From positions 124,001 to 188,000 of the forward strand of contig JARKOC010000542.1 in NCBI GenBank assembly GCA_029975915.1: a stretch of DNA of 64,000 nt, read 5' to 3'. Source of the DNA: Bryobacteraceae bacterium. GTDB taxonomy: Bacteria; Acidobacteriota; Terriglobia; Bryobacterales; Bryobacteraceae. Positions within the stretch are counted from its first letter, which is position 1, and each line of letters begins with the position of its first letter. The position numbers and the translations under genes were made by a program. Below the pieces are notes generated by a model. The model saw only the letters and a program-made list of their open reading frames with translations, searched no databases and had not been told where the DNA came from. This document shows, piece by piece, positions 28,278-37,907 of this stretch.

Positions 28278-29759
28278 TCAGGGTGACTTGTCCGGGGGCA
28301 GAGATGCAAGTTCCTTTTGGGCCGCTTGCCTCGCCGCATCGCTGCCGCCTTCGACCGCCAGCGCCGATTGGTAATGCTTCCGCGCCTCGGCCATATCGCC
28401 GGAGGCCCTGGAAAGACGCGCGAGATAGACGCTGGCCCAAGCCTTCTCGAATGGCTCGGGCGAAGATTCCAGCGTCTTCTCGAATAACTCTACCGCCAGT
28501 TCCGGATCCCGCTCCAGAGCGGCGATTCGCGCCAGGCCGAAGTAGGCCTTGGCATGCAATTTGGATGATTCCCGGGACTGCAATACCTGCCGGTAGGCGG
28601 GCTTCGCCGCCTCCAGATCCCTTTTCATGTAGGCCTGTTCAGCAGATTCTATGAGTTTCTCGGTTTCGCTCTGCACCGTTGGCGGCGGCGCTTGAGGCTG
28701 AACGGTCCGGCTTGCGCGCTTTTGGGCAAACTCAACCTTGGCGATCCGCCTATCCTCCTTGGCGAGGTCGATTGCATCGATCATCTCCGGCAAGAACAGG
28801 CGCAGGGCCCGTTCCTGTTTTTCGTACCCAGCCAGCGCTTCATGGAAGTAGGCGGTCAGGATGAATCCTTCGCTCATCGCCGCGTTGACCCTCTCCGGTT
28901 GCCGGTCCATCCTCGCCTCCACGGCTTTGACGAGGCTCATGCCGGCAAGCAGTACAAAGTCGTTCTTATACTCCTCGGCGAGGAGAGGCGAGGCGTGCGA
29001 GAAGTCGCCCAGTCCTCTTTTTTCATATAGACGCGCCTGATACCGGATGCACAACGGATCAAGGAGGTAATGAAGGTAGGCATGCCTGATCTCATCCACT
29101 CTGGGCCGCGCCGACGGCGTCACGACGACAAAGTAGTCGTCCATGTAGCTCCTGGCGTGGACCTGGTTCGGCGCGCCAAGCAGATCAATGAATACCTGGA
29201 ACCGGCGCCCGCTCATGCCGCTGGTGGGATTCCTCAAATACATATTGGAGTTGAGGATGGCGTTGACCACCGGTTCGTGGTACCGGGCGATCGCTTCCTC
29301 GTATGCGGGCTGCGCCGCCATCCAGAGGTTGCCGAGCCCGGCCTCGGCCCAGAACTCCGCCAGGATTGGCCGCATCTGTTCGAGTGATGCCGCGTCAGGC
29401 GGCATTTGGTCCAGGGCGTATCTGGGCTTGAAGTCCGGCGGCGGACCCGAAGCCAGGGCGAAGCTGATGTAGCGGCTCAACTCCGAGTTCCAGTCGCCAC
29501 GCTGTTGTTCCCGGATGAACCCGCGGATGCGGCTCAAACTTTGCGGATTTCTGGCCAGGATTGCCTTGCGGATCTCGTTCCGCAGCGGGTGGTTGGTGGG
29601 AGACGCCAGCTCAGCATCATAGCCCGACGCATTCATGGCAGCCAGGACGGCGAAGAGGGCTGGATTCCCGTCAAGCTGCGTTTCACTCTGCGCAACCGAC
29701 GGAGGCGCGGCCACGGCACATAGCGCCCATATGCTCACGGCTCGGCACAGGAATCTCAC
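28278..29759 (-). CDS. Large exported TPR protein
   Basis: 493 residues. N-terminal signal peptide (IWALCAVAAPPSVAQ). The middle part is helical without a recognised domain. TPR units lie near the C-terminus (AEQAYMKRDLEAAKPAYRQV, AKAYFGLARIAALERDPELA, KAWASVYLARLSRASGDMAE). The GTG at 29759 gives the longest form, and in-frame ATG/GTG codons lie a few residues on. It ends 8 nt before the start of the next TPR gene. Function unknown; both may assemble at the envelope. Confidence 0.78.
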   Translation of the reverse strand: MRFLCRAVSIWALCAVAAPPSVAQSETQLDGNPALFAVLAAMNASGYDAELASPTNHPLRNEIRKAILARNPQSLSRIRGFIREQQRGDWNSELSRYISFALASGPPPDFKPRYALDQMPPDAASLEQMRPILAEFWAEAGLGNLWMAAQPAYEEAIARYHEPVVNAILNSNMYLRNPTSGMSGRRFQVFIDLLGAPNQVHARSYMDDYFVVVTPSARPRVDEIRHAYLHYLLDPLCIRYQARLYEKRGLGDFSHASPLLAEEYKNDFVLLAGMSLVKAVEARMDRQPERVNAAMSEGFILTAYFHEALAGYEKQERALRLFLPEMIDAIDLAKEDRRIAKVEFAQKRASRTVQPQAPPPTVQSETEKLIESAEQAYMKRDLEAAKPAYRQVLQSRESSKLHAKAYFGLARIAALERDPELAVELFEKTLESSPEPFEKAWASVYLARLSRASGDMAEARKHYQSALAVEGGSDAARQAAQKELASLPPDKSP

Positions 29760-29842
29760 CGGTCAGTGGCTCGCTCCACTATCCATAGGGTACCCGATTC
29801 ATGGCCGCTCATACGCCCCGCCCCGTACTGGAACGCCAAGTC

Positions 29843-29871
29843 TTGAAGCATCAGTGACTTTCCGCTATTCT
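29843..29871 (+). promoter_or_regulatory. Predicted sigma-70 promoter for the glycine-rich outer-membrane gene
   Basis: A -35 box TTGAAG (29843-29848) is 17 nt from a -10 box TATTCT (29866-29871) on the plus strand. Transcription would start near 29878, giving a leader of about 100 nt before the ATG at 29977. Two similar stretches, CTTTCCGCTATTCTGA and CTTCCGATTTTCTGA, lie 29 nt apart here and may be a binding site. Confidence 0.5.
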
Positions 29872-29976
29872 GAGGTGTCTGGCAAACTAAGGAACTTCCG
29901 ATTTTCTGACGATACCAGTCAATGACGCGCCCGGTTTCCGCAGTAACGGATAGCGGGCTGATGAAGGGGGAAGTTG

Positions 29977-31380
29977 ATGCGAACTCAAGTCACGCGGGCC
30001 GCTGTGGCGGTGGCGGTGATCCTGCTCTGTCCGGCCGCTCTTTTGGCGCAGTCGGGATTTGGCGGGTTGGGTGGATTCGGCGGTGGATTTGGAGGAATCG
30101 GGGCAGGTTCCGTACCGCCCGACGTCCCGTCGGTCCGTCCCTGGCTCGGCATCAACGGCCATGCCACCAAGACAACGTACGAAGACGAGCGCACCCGGTT
30201 CCAATACGGTTCCACGATCGCCGGCGGATTGAATGTATCGCGCGGATGGCAACGAACCGGGCTGGCGGGCTCTTACACCTTTATCGCGCCCCTGGCCAAC
30301 AACTTTAACCGCAGTTACATGGGCCGTGGTTCCAGCCACGTTGGCGGCATCCAGGTGATGCATCAGTTTTCGCAGCGGCTGACGTGGAACCTGAGCGGCA
30401 TGTTCGGATCCTCCAACGGCGGATACGGCTTCGGAGGCGGCATCGGCGGATTCGCCGGACTTGGGACGGGGATGATGGGCGGGCTGAATTCGCCGATTGG
30501 CATGGCGTCGGCAAGCAGCCAGGTGGTCAGCGCACAAAACCTGGCGGACAACGGACTGGTGGACAACGAGTTATTCAGCGCCCGTGTGAACTTCGCCGGC
30601 ATCAACACTGGGCTTTCATACGCGGTCGACCAGCGTAACCATTTCTCGGTCAATGCGGGCGCCAACCGCGTCCGGCGCGATCTTGACTATCTGGTAGGAG
30701 TGAACAGCGTGGGATTCGGAGGAGGTTACTCACGCCTGATCAGCGACCGGCTCACCACTGGCGTTCAGTACGCGCTGAATCTCTTTGAGTACCCCGGCTA
30801 CTATGGCGGCAATCAGATCCACTCCGTGGGCTGGAATCTGCGCTACACAATAACCCCCACTGTTCACTTCAACATGAATCTGGGCGGATACCTCTATCGG
30901 GTCAACAACATTACTACTGTCAGGCTGCCCCAAGAGATGGCCGACCTGTTGGGCGCTGCCACTGTCCAAACGGTGAACGACATGACCCATCGGGGCTTCA
31001 TGGGTGGTGCGACGCTGGGTAAGTCTTTTCGCGTTGGCTCCGCTCGAGTCAGCTACTTCCGGGGCGCCCGCCCCGGATACGGCCTGCTGTTCGCAACACA
31101 GCACGAGAGTGTCACTACCGGCTACTCCGTCGGCGTCGGTCGTGTTTCGCTCGGCGCTTCGGCGCTATACTCGAGAGGCAAGAGCATCTCATCGCTGGCT
31201 GGCTCGACCCAGAACAAAGCCCTCATGGCAAATGCGTCACTGCGCCTGTTCGGAGGACTTCATGCGACGGGCTCGGCGGCGCATCACTGGATCAAGGTTG
31301 GAAACGGCTCTCACTACAAATCGGTTGCGGCAACCCTGGGCATCGCCTTCAGCCCTGGCAGTTACCCCCTCTGGTTCTAA
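29977..31380 (+). CDS. Glycine-rich outer-membrane beta-barrel protein
   Basis: 467 residues from the ATG at 29977, with GGGGGAAG directly upstream. Signal peptide at residues 1-25 (AVILLCPAALLAQ). A glycine/phenylalanine-rich stretch (FGGLGGFGGGFGGIG) follows, and another GGYGFGGGIGGFAGLG block is in the middle. The remainder has alternating hydrophobic strands with Tyr, Arg and Asn turns (GGYSRLISDRLTTGVQYALN), typical of a barrel. The C-terminus is LWF, ending in Phe as for outer-membrane proteins. Function unknown; possibly a porin or assembly protein. Confidence 0.75.
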   Translation: MRTQVTRAAVAVAVILLCPAALLAQSGFGGLGGFGGGFGGIGAGSVPPDVPSVRPWLGINGHATKTTYEDERTRFQYGSTIAGGLNVSRGWQRTGLAGSYTFIAPLANNFNRSYMGRGSSHVGGIQVMHQFSQRLTWNLSGMFGSSNGGYGFGGGIGGFAGLGTGMMGGLNSPIGMASASSQVVSAQNLADNGLVDNELFSARVNFAGINTGLSYAVDQRNHFSVNAGANRVRRDLDYLVGVNSVGFGGGYSRLISDRLTTGVQYALNLFEYPGYYGGNQIHSVGWNLRYTITPTVHFNMNLGGYLYRVNNITTVRLPQEMADLLGAATVQTVNDMTHRGFMGGATLGKSFRVGSARVSYFRGARPGYGLLFATQHESVTTGYSVGVGRVSLGASALYSRGKSISSLAGSTQNKALMANASLRLFGGLHATGSAAHHWIKVGNGSHYKSVAATLGIAFSPGSYPLWF

Positions 31381-31452
31381 CCGGAGCGAGTTGTAATGGA
31401 GTGGCTGCGTCATTGGCGAGTCTCTTCTCACATCCAGGCGGAAAGCCCAGGC

Positions 31453-32619
31453 TCACCGGTTGCGAGCCGGTGCCGGACGCCTGAGCGAGAACGGCCTTTC
31501 AACGAACAAAAACAAGGGGATAGACACCATCGTTGCTGTCATCACGGTTAGGGGCAACGCAAGCCAGAAAACCGCGTCCCCCCAGCGCTCGGAAGGAAAC
31601 CACCTATCTGCCGCCATTCCAGTTGCATGCACTCCAAGCGAATGAACCAGATAAAAGGAGTAACTGCAGTTGCCCAGCAGTCGCATCGGCCGCCAGCACA
31701 GGGCCCTGGCCAGCCAGTTCGCATTGCGGAAAGACGCCTGAAACAGGGCGAAACTGGCTGCCCCGAGAAGCAGCGCTCGCAGGATCGAAGGCCAGGGCTG
31801 CTGATACGCGGGATCCGAGAGAGGATGGCATGCCGCCAAGGCGCCCACCGTCAGGACGAGGGCTGCGGCAGGAGACCATGCGGAAGCGGGTCGCTTCCTT
31901 GCAGCGTCGAAACACTCCCACGCCAGCATTCCACAGCCAAACAGGAGATAGCGGGGCCGGTTCCAAAACTCATATGGGACCCAACCGAGACGGCCTGGGA
32001 ACCAAATCATCGACCCGGCGCAGTAGGCGCAAATGGCAACGGCGATGAGAACAACTCTGCTCTCCCGCCCCCAAGTCTGCAGCCGCAACCCCGCCACAAA
32101 CACCGGCAACACCAAATAGAAGGCAAGCTCGTAGCTCAGTGACCATGCGACGGTCATCACTGGCTCAAGGTCGAACACGCCCGGTAGCAGAAGTAGGCTT
32201 TGAACGGTGTACCAAACCTCGCCTCCAGCTGGCCATTTCGCCAGGCTCGGCGCAGCGAGAAACAGGATGACGTAAACGAGCATCGAAGCCAGAAAGGGCG
32301 GATAGATCCGCCTGAGACGCCTGCCGACGAATCCGGCCCAAGTCCCACGGCAGGCAAGGGCCAGTGAGTAGAGCAGGAAACCGCTGATGGCAAAAAACAG
32401 GTCCACGCCGGCCTGGCCCACAGAGTGGGCCACTGTTGCGTAGCGGTCGGTCAAGGAGCCAGCATCTGCCCAGCCTCTGAACTGGTAGGCGTGATGAACC
32501 AATAACACCATGAGAATCGCAACTCCGCGCAGACCCTCCATTGGGACAATCCGGCCAGGGCCGTCCAACTCGAAGAGCGTGCCGAACCGGGTCATCGCGG
32601 TTTTGATGGGAACAAACAT
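31453..32619 (-). CDS. Acyltransferase 3 family membrane protein (OafA-like)
   Basis: 388 residues with about ten hydrophobic helices. The family signature is present: MEGLRGVAILMVLLVHH and GVDLFFAISGFLLYSLAL, with RRIYPPFLA after them. Such proteins acylate sugars in exopolysaccharide or lipopolysaccharide at the inner membrane. The ATG at 32619 lies 5 nt from the GTG of the divergent deacetylase, so one of the two starts is perhaps internal (the M at 32541, MEGLRG, is an alternative). The neighbours support a role in polysaccharide modification. Confidence 0.85.
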   Translation of the reverse strand: MFVPIKTAMTRFGTLFELDGPGRIVPMEGLRGVAILMVLLVHHAYQFRGWADAGSLTDRYATVAHSVGQAGVDLFFAISGFLLYSLALACRGTWAGFVGRRLRRIYPPFLASMLVYVILFLAAPSLAKWPAGGEVWYTVQSLLLLPGVFDLEPVMTVAWSLSYELAFYLVLPVFVAGLRLQTWGRESRVVLIAVAICAYCAGSMIWFPGRLGWVPYEFWNRPRYLLFGCGMLAWECFDAARKRPASAWSPAAALVLTVGALAACHPLSDPAYQQPWPSILRALLLGAASFALFQASFRNANWLARALCWRPMRLLGNCSYSFYLVHSLGVHATGMAADRWFPSERWGDAVFWLALPLTVMTATMVSIPLFLFVERPFSLRRPAPARNR

Positions 32620-32624
32620 TCCTG

Positions 32625-33497
32625 GTGAGTTACGATTCTAGTAGATCGGGCGAAATTGGATTGCGCAACATCCTGTCAGTCGATGTCGAAGACTACTTCC
32701 ACCCGAGCGAAGTGCAGCGCTCGGTCGGCTCAGACGCCTGGGCCACACTGCCCCGGCGCGTGGCCTCAACAGCGGGTACCGTGCTCGACCTGCTTGCCCG
32801 CCACAACACCCGCGCCACGTTTTTCATCCTGGGCTGGGTTGCCGAAAAGGAGCCGGGCCTGATCAGGGAGATCGCCTCGGCCGGCCACGAAATCGGGTGC
32901 CACAGCTTCTGGCACCGGCTTGTCTACGACCTGACGCCGGAGGAGTTTGCCTCCGACACGAAGCATGCCTGTGACGCAATCGAAGCCGCTTGCGGCATCC
33001 GTCCCCGTTGCTACCGGGCCCCCAGCTACTCCATAACGAACCGGTCCACTTGGGCGCTTGGTGTCCTCGCCGAACTCGGTTTCACCCACGACTCAAGCAT
33101 CTATCCAATCAGTCACGACCGCTATGGGATCTCCGGCTTTCCGCGCCAGGCATCGGTTTTGGAGACCGCAAACGGCAGAATTATCGAAGTCCCCCCGGCC
33201 TCGGTGGAACTGAAACCCGGATGGAATGTGCCCGTCGGCGGCGGCGGCTACCTGCGCATGTTGCCTTACCGCTACACGGCCGCCGGCATCCGCACACTGA
33301 ATCACATCGACCGAATCCCCGCCAATCTCTACATCCACCCGTGGGAACTCGACAAAGAGCAGCCGCGGATCGCCCAGGGCCGGATCTCGAGGCTCCGCAC
33401 CTACCTCGGCTTGGCCGCCTTCGAACGCAAAGTCGACCGGCTTTTGAGTGAGTTTGAATTCGGCCCGCTGGGCGAAGTTGTTCCCGCAGTCGAATGA
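32625..33497 (+). CDS. Polysaccharide deacetylase, XrtA/PEP-CTERM-associated type
   Basis: About 290 residues. LSVDVEDYFHPSEVQ is the typical beginning of the exosortase-associated deacetylases, where the second Asp binds metal. NodB motifs follow: ATFFILGWVAEKEPGLI, GHEIGCHSFWHRLVYDL (HxxxH metal site) and RPRCYRAPSYS. It removes acetyl groups from an extracellular polysaccharide. The annotated GTG start is uncertain. Its stop overlaps the ATG of the glycosyltransferase by 4 nt, so the two genes are coupled. Confidence 0.87.
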   Translation: MSYDSSRSGEIGLRNILSVDVEDYFHPSEVQRSVGSDAWATLPRRVASTAGTVLDLLARHNTRATFFILGWVAEKEPGLIREIASAGHEIGCHSFWHRLVYDLTPEEFASDTKHACDAIEAACGIRPRCYRAPSYSITNRSTWALGVLAELGFTHDSSIYPISHDRYGISGFPRQASVLETANGRIIEVPPASVELKPGWNVPVGGGGYLRMLPYRYTAAGIRTLNHIDRIPANLYIHPWELDKEQPRIAQGRISRLRTYLGLAAFERKVDRLLSEFEFGPLGEVVPAVE

Positions 33498-34657
33498 ACA
33501 TCCTCTACATCTCGCACTGCGCCCCGGACCTGCCGGACAAGGGCGAAAAGATCCGCGCCCACCACTTTCTGAAGCGGCTGGCGCAACGTCACCGGGTCCA
33601 TTTGGCCTGTCTTTGCAGAAACTTAGAGGAAACCAAACGAACTCAAGAGATGGCCTTTGGACTCGCGTCCGTTTACGCACAGGTTCTCAAACCGAAGCCC
33701 GCACTGGCCCGTGCGGCAGTACGTTACGGTCTGGGCGGTAGCTTGACGGTGGAGTATTTCCGCGGCGCGGCAATGAAGCGATACCTGGACACCGCCCCTT
33801 GGCGCAGCGAGATCGACGTGACGCTGGTCTACTCGGCGGCAATGGCCGGCTATGCTGACCCCGCGAGGCCCATGGTCCTCGATCTGTGCGACCTCGACTC
33901 AGAAAAATGGTTCGATTACGACCGGCTTCGCCGCATCCCCTTCGCCTATGCCATCGAAGGCCGGCGCCTCCGGGCGGTCGAGCAGGTGGCCTGCGCCAGA
34001 GCCATTTCGACGATCCTCATGACCGAAAACGAGGCGGGGCTGGTCCGTTCGGCCATTCCCGAAGCGAGGGTGGAAGTCATCGCCAACGGGGTCGACTATG
34101 AATACTGGCATCCGATGGATTCTCAGGCCGCAAAACCATCGCTCGCCTTTGTGGGGCAGTTGGATTATTTTCCCAATGCCGATGGCGTGGCTTGGTTTGT
34201 CCGGGAGATCTTCCCTTATCTGCGGACCGCCGTGCCGGGATTGGAGTTTGCCATCGCCGGACGAAATCCAGGACCGCAGGTGACTCAGCTTCAGTCGGTC
34301 GAGGGTGTCGGTATACTCGCCAGTCCCCCGGATGTCCGGCCGGTTCTCGCCTCGGCAACGGCGGTCGCCGTGCCGCTTCGTTTGGCGCGCGGACTTCAGA
34401 ACAAGGTACTCGAAGCGCTGGCCATGGGTAAGACCGTATTGACCACGTCACAAGTGGCTAAGACGTTTGGCGGCGCCGTGCCCAAAGGTGTCACAGTCTG
34501 CGAGACTCAGGACGACTGGCTTGCCGCCTTCCGGGCTGCCTCCTCGAAACCGAGGGACGAATTCCGGGATTTCCTGCGCCAGACCTACGATTGGGACGTG
34601 GCTGCGAATCGCCTCAGTTCGCTCCTCGAACGTGCCAAGCCGGCGCCAAGTCTGTAG
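33494..34657 (+). CDS. Glycosyltransferase, TIGR03087-like (PEP-CTERM/XrtA-associated)
   Basis: 387 residues. The N-terminus NILYISHCAPDLPDKGEKIR and the internal LDLCDLDSEKWFDYDR are hallmarks of the sugar transferase family associated with exosortase loci, and the GT4-like half has ANGVDYEYWHP, FVGQLDYFPNADGV and RLARGLQNKVLEALAMGKTV with the nucleotide-sugar-binding Glu. It probably adds a sugar to an exopolysaccharide intermediate in the cytoplasm. It overlaps the deacetylase stop (ATGA). Confidence 0.9.
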   Translation: MNILYISHCAPDLPDKGEKIRAHHFLKRLAQRHRVHLACLCRNLEETKRTQEMAFGLASVYAQVLKPKPALARAAVRYGLGGSLTVEYFRGAAMKRYLDTAPWRSEIDVTLVYSAAMAGYADPARPMVLDLCDLDSEKWFDYDRLRRIPFAYAIEGRRLRAVEQVACARAISTILMTENEAGLVRSAIPEARVEVIANGVDYEYWHPMDSQAAKPSLAFVGQLDYFPNADGVAWFVREIFPYLRTAVPGLEFAIAGRNPGPQVTQLQSVEGVGILASPPDVRPVLASATAVAVPLRLARGLQNKVLEALAMGKTVLTTSQVAKTFGGAVPKGVTVCETQDDWLAAFRAASSKPRDEFRDFLRQTYDWDVAANRLSSLLERAKPAPSL

Positions 34658-34805
34658 AATGGCTGCGGAGTCACTGCCGCCTTAGGCATCGTACCGGATC
34701 CGCTGGAGCGTGGCTCCTGTTGTGTGACGAAAAACGCCTGGCGATGAATCCCTGGACGGAGGCCTCCGCCCAAGTAGCATCGCGGTGAAGGAGCATAGTT
34801 CAGCC

Positions 34806-35993
34806 ATGACCAGACGTGATGCCGCCCGGGCCACCGCAATGACGGCTATTTCCTATTCGCGCGTCCTCGGCGCCAACGGCAAGGTCGGCCTCGGCGTCAT
34901 CGGCACAGGAGGCCGAGGCCAGTACGTCATGTCGAGGTTTCAGATTCAGAGCGGTGTCCAGGTGATGGCCGTTTGCGATGTCTATGGCGTTCGGTTGGAC
35001 GAAGCGCAGGGCAAGGCCCCCGGATCGAAGGCGTTCACCAAACACGAGGATCTGTTGGCGATGAAGGAGGTGGACGCCGTCCTGGTCGGCTCGCCCGACC
35101 ACTGGCACAAGGACCACGCCTGCGACGCCATGAACGCCGGCAAGGATGTCTACGTTGAAAAGCCGCTTTGCCGCACCCTCGACGAAGCGCCCGTCATGGT
35201 CCGCACGGCGCGCAAGACCGGACGCATCTGTCAGGTAGGCGTCCAGCAGCGCTCAGGTCCAATCTACATCGAACCGCTTGAACTGTTCGTCAAGTCAGGC
35301 AAGATCGGCAAGGTGAACTGGGTCGAGGCCGTCTGGAACAGCGGTCCGCCCAGCCCGTCGCCGCGACTGAGCCAGGCCAGGGCGCAGCAGGAAAAGCCGT
35401 CCAATCTCGATTGGATTCGCTTCCTCGGACCCGTCGCCTACCGCGAATGGAACCCGCGCCAATATTTCAACTTCCGCGCCTTCCTCGATTTCAACGGCGG
35501 CCGCCTGACCGACTTCGGCCACCACTGGATGGATGTTGTCCATATGTACATGGGCGAGCGCCCGCCGGATTCCGCCGTCGCCGCCGGCGGCGTCTACTTC
35601 GGCGACGGCGGCCACGACGCCCCCGATACCGTCGCTGCCCTGTTCGAGTACCCCGGCTTCACGGTCAGCTTCCAGTCGCTCACCACTGGCAATCCGACGC
35701 CCTATGGCGTCGCTTTCTATGGCGACCAGGGCAAACTTTTCGTCGATCGCAACAAGTACATCTACACGCCCTTGGGCAAGAACCCGGAGATCGCCACCAA
35801 GACGATTCCCGGCGACATCACCACCGACCATGTACGCAACTTCCTAGACTGCTGCAGATCGCGCAAATTGCCCAATGGCGACGTCGGCATCGCCGCCATC
35901 TCTATCGTGCCGCCGCTCTTGGCGGTAAAGTCGTACCTCGAAAAACGCCGGCTGCGCTACGACGCCACGCACATGATGGTCCTGCCTGGGTGA
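34806..35993 (+). CDS. Gfo/Idh/MocA-family oxidoreductase, Tat-like N-terminus
   Basis: 395 residues from the ATG at 34806, with AAGGAG 12 nt upstream. It opens with TRRDAARATAMTAISYSRVLGA, a degenerate Tat-like signal. The Rossmann motif is GLGVIGTGGRGQYVM and the family catalytic motif is VEKPLCRT, followed by QRSGPIYIEPLELF. Probably a sugar or cyclitol dehydrogenase of the secreted Acidobacteria type. It leads an operon with deoC 11 nt on and a TIM-barrel isomerase 5 nt after that, which suggests catabolism of a sugar. Confidence 0.87.
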   Translation: MTRRDAARATAMTAISYSRVLGANGKVGLGVIGTGGRGQYVMSRFQIQSGVQVMAVCDVYGVRLDEAQGKAPGSKAFTKHEDLLAMKEVDAVLVGSPDHWHKDHACDAMNAGKDVYVEKPLCRTLDEAPVMVRTARKTGRICQVGVQQRSGPIYIEPLELFVKSGKIGKVNWVEAVWNSGPPSPSPRLSQARAQQEKPSNLDWIRFLGPVAYREWNPRQYFNFRAFLDFNGGRLTDFGHHWMDVVHMYMGERPPDSAVAAGGVYFGDGGHDAPDTVAALFEYPGFTVSFQSLTTGNPTPYGVAFYGDQGKLFVDRNKYIYTPLGKNPEIATKTIPGDITTDHVRNFLDCCRSRKLPNGDVGIAAISIVPPLLAVKSYLEKRRLRYDATHMMVLPG

Positions 35994-36004
35994 GACTAAA
36001 AGTA

Positions 36005-36733
36005 ATGGATTACACGTATCTCGACATCGCCAAGATGATCGACCACTCACTGCTGAACCCCACCCTCGACGAGAAGGCGCTCGAGCAGGGCATCCGCCTG
36101 GCTCTGCACTACGACACCGCCAGCGTCTGCATCATGCCTTACGCCCTGGCCTGGTGCGCCGACCTCCTCCATGGGAGCAATGTCCGCGCGTCCACGACAA
36201 TTGGCTTCCCTCATGGCGGCCACACCACGGCCACGAAGCTCTCCGAAGCCGCCCAGGCACTCTCGGACGGCGGCGAGGAATTGGACATGGTTGTCAACAT
36301 CTCCAAAGTCCTCTCCGGCGATTGGGATTACGTCAGGAAAGACATTCGCGCCGTCGTCGAACTCGCCCACCAGGCGGGCCAGAAGGTGAAAGTGATCTTT
36401 GAAAACGCCTATCTGAACGACGACCAGAAGATCCGCCTCTGCGAGATTTGTTCCGAGGTCAATGCCGATTGGGTGAAGACCTCCACCGGTTACGCCCCGG
36501 GCGGCGCGACGATTGAGGACCTGACACTGATGCGGAAACACGCCGCCCCGCATGTCCAGGTGAAGGCCGCCGGCGGCGTGCGTGACTTGGACGCTTTGTT
36601 GAAGGTTCGTTCGGTTGGCGCGACGCGCTGCGGAGCCACCCGCACCGCCGAGATGCTCGATGAGTGCCGCCGCCGCCTCGGCCTCGCCCCGCTGCCGCGC
36701 CTCGATTTCCAGACCCCCGCCGGAGGATACTAA
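36005..36733 (+). CDS. deoC: Deoxyribose-phosphate aldolase
   Basis: 242 residues. Cleaves deoxyribose-5-phosphate to glyceraldehyde-3-phosphate and acetaldehyde. Family motifs: ELDMVVNIS (acidic site), [14 protein letters not shown], and [18 protein letters not shown] with the Schiff-base Lys in VKTSTGY; a second Lys lies in [11 protein letters not shown]. The start at ATG 36005 gives the usual N-terminus ([12 protein letters not shown]). It is 11 nt after the oxidoreductase. In this operon it may act on a different aldol than deoxyribose-5-phosphate. Confidence 0.93.
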   Translation: MDYTYLDIAKMIDHSLLNPTLDEKALEQGIRLALHYDTASVCIMPYALAWCADLLHGSNVRASTTIGFPHGGHTTATKLSEAAQALSDGGEELDMVVNISKVLSGDWDYVRKDIRAVVELAHQAGQKVKVIFENAYLNDDQKIRLCEICSEVNADWVKTSTGYAPGGATIEDLTLMRKHAAPHVQVKAAGGVRDLDALLKVRSVGATRCGATRTAEMLDECRRRLGLAPLPRLDFQTPAGGY

Positions 36734-36738
36734 TAACC

Positions 36739-37656
36739 ATGATGAAACTCGGATTCGTCAGCGCCATTCTGCCCGACCTCTCGCTCGAAGAGGTCGCCCA
36801 ATTCGCCAAGCATGCCGGTTACGATTGCGTCGAACTGATGTGCTGGCCCGTCGGAAAGAGTGAGCGCCGCTATGCCGGCGTCACTCACGTCGACGTCACC
36901 AACTTCAAGAAGTCCGACGCCGCCCGCGTCAACGACATCATGGCGGCCGCCGGCGTGTCGATCAGCGGCCTGGGCTACTACCCGAATCCGCTCTGCGCCG
37001 ACCCAGCCGAAGCCAAGGCCTACATCGAGCACATCAAGAAGGTGATCGACGCGTCGGCGCTGCTGGGCGTCGGCATCATGAACACCTTCATTGGCCGCGA
37101 CCAAACGAAGACGATCGACGAAAACTGGCCCCGGTTCCTCAAGACCTGGAAGCCGGTTATCGAGCGCGCTGAAGGCAAGGGCGTGAAGGTCTGCATCGAA
37201 AACTGCCCCATGTCGTTCACCCGCGACGAATGGCCCGGCGGCAAGAACCTGGCCGTGAGCCCGCGCGTCTGGCGGCGGATGTTCGAGGACATCCCGAACG
37301 CCAATTTCGGGTTGAACTATGACCCGTCCCACCTGGTCTGGCAGAAGATGGACTACATCAAGCCCCTGCGCGACTTCGCCTCGCGCATTTTCCACGTCCA
37401 CGCCAAGGACGCCCGCCTGGATCAGGAACGGCTCGATGACGTGGGCCTGCTGGCGTACCCCGCCGAATACCACACGCCAAAACTGCCCGGCCTGGGCGAG
37501 ATCAACTGGGGCCGATTCATGTCGGTGCTGTCGGGCACGGGCTACCAGGGTGCCGTCTGCGTCGAGGTCGAGGACCGGGCGTACGAAGGGTCGCTCGAAA
37601 ACCGCAAAGCCGCGCTGTATCAGAGCTGCCGGTATCTGCGGCAGTTCGTGGCGTAG
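36739..37656 (+). CDS. Sugar phosphate isomerase/epimerase, TIM barrel
   Basis: 305 residues (xylose-isomerase-like AP endonuclease 2 family). Blocks: [48 protein letters not shown] and [12 protein letters not shown] contain the metal-binding Glu, Asp, His and Glu of the TIM barrel. It is the last gene of the oxidoreductase-deoC unit, 5 nt after deoC. Probably an epimerase or isomerase of sugar phosphates; exact substrate unknown. Confidence 0.9.
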   Translation: MMKLGFVSAILPDLSLEEVAQFAKHAGYDCVELMCWPVGKSERRYAGVTHVDVTNFKKSDAARVNDIMAAAGVSISGLGYYPNPLCADPAEAKAYIEHIKKVIDASALLGVGIMNTFIGRDQTKTIDENWPRFLKTWKPVIERAEGKGVKVCIENCPMSFTRDEWPGGKNLAVSPRVWRRMFEDIPNANFGLNYDPSHLVWQKMDYIKPLRDFASRIFHVHAKDARLDQERLDDVGLLAYPAEYHTPKLPGLGEINWGRFMSVLSGTGYQGAVCVEVEDRAYEGSLENRKAALYQSCRYLRQFVA

Positions 37657-37706
37657 GACGCGGCGGTCCTGTTGCATGGCGTCGTAGAATCGGAGAGGAG
37701 GCGCGC

Positions 37707-37907
37707 ATGCAGAGGCAATTCGATGTCGTCATAGAGCGGGACAGCGAAGGCCACTACGTGGCGTCTGTCCCCCAGTCGCCCGGATGCCACACCTAGGCGA
37801 GGTCTCTAAGAGAACTAGAGGTGCGAATCTGCGAGGCGGTCCAGTGCCACACGGGTGCAGATGAGCGAGTTGAGTTGATCGTCACCCAGGTCTCAGAAGC
37901 GCGGTGA
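37707..37907 (+). pseudogene. HicB-like antitoxin gene with an in-frame amber stop
   Basis: From the ATG at 37707 the frame reads RQFDVVIERDSEGHYVASVP and QSPGCHT, a typical HicB N-terminus. A TAG then stands at 37794-37796 where the family has Gln (GCHTQA). The same frame continues past it with RSLRELEVRICEAV, the expected next HicB block, and ends at TGA 37905. One base change from CAG to TAG explains the break. GGAGAGGAGG precedes the ATG. Confidence 0.8.
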
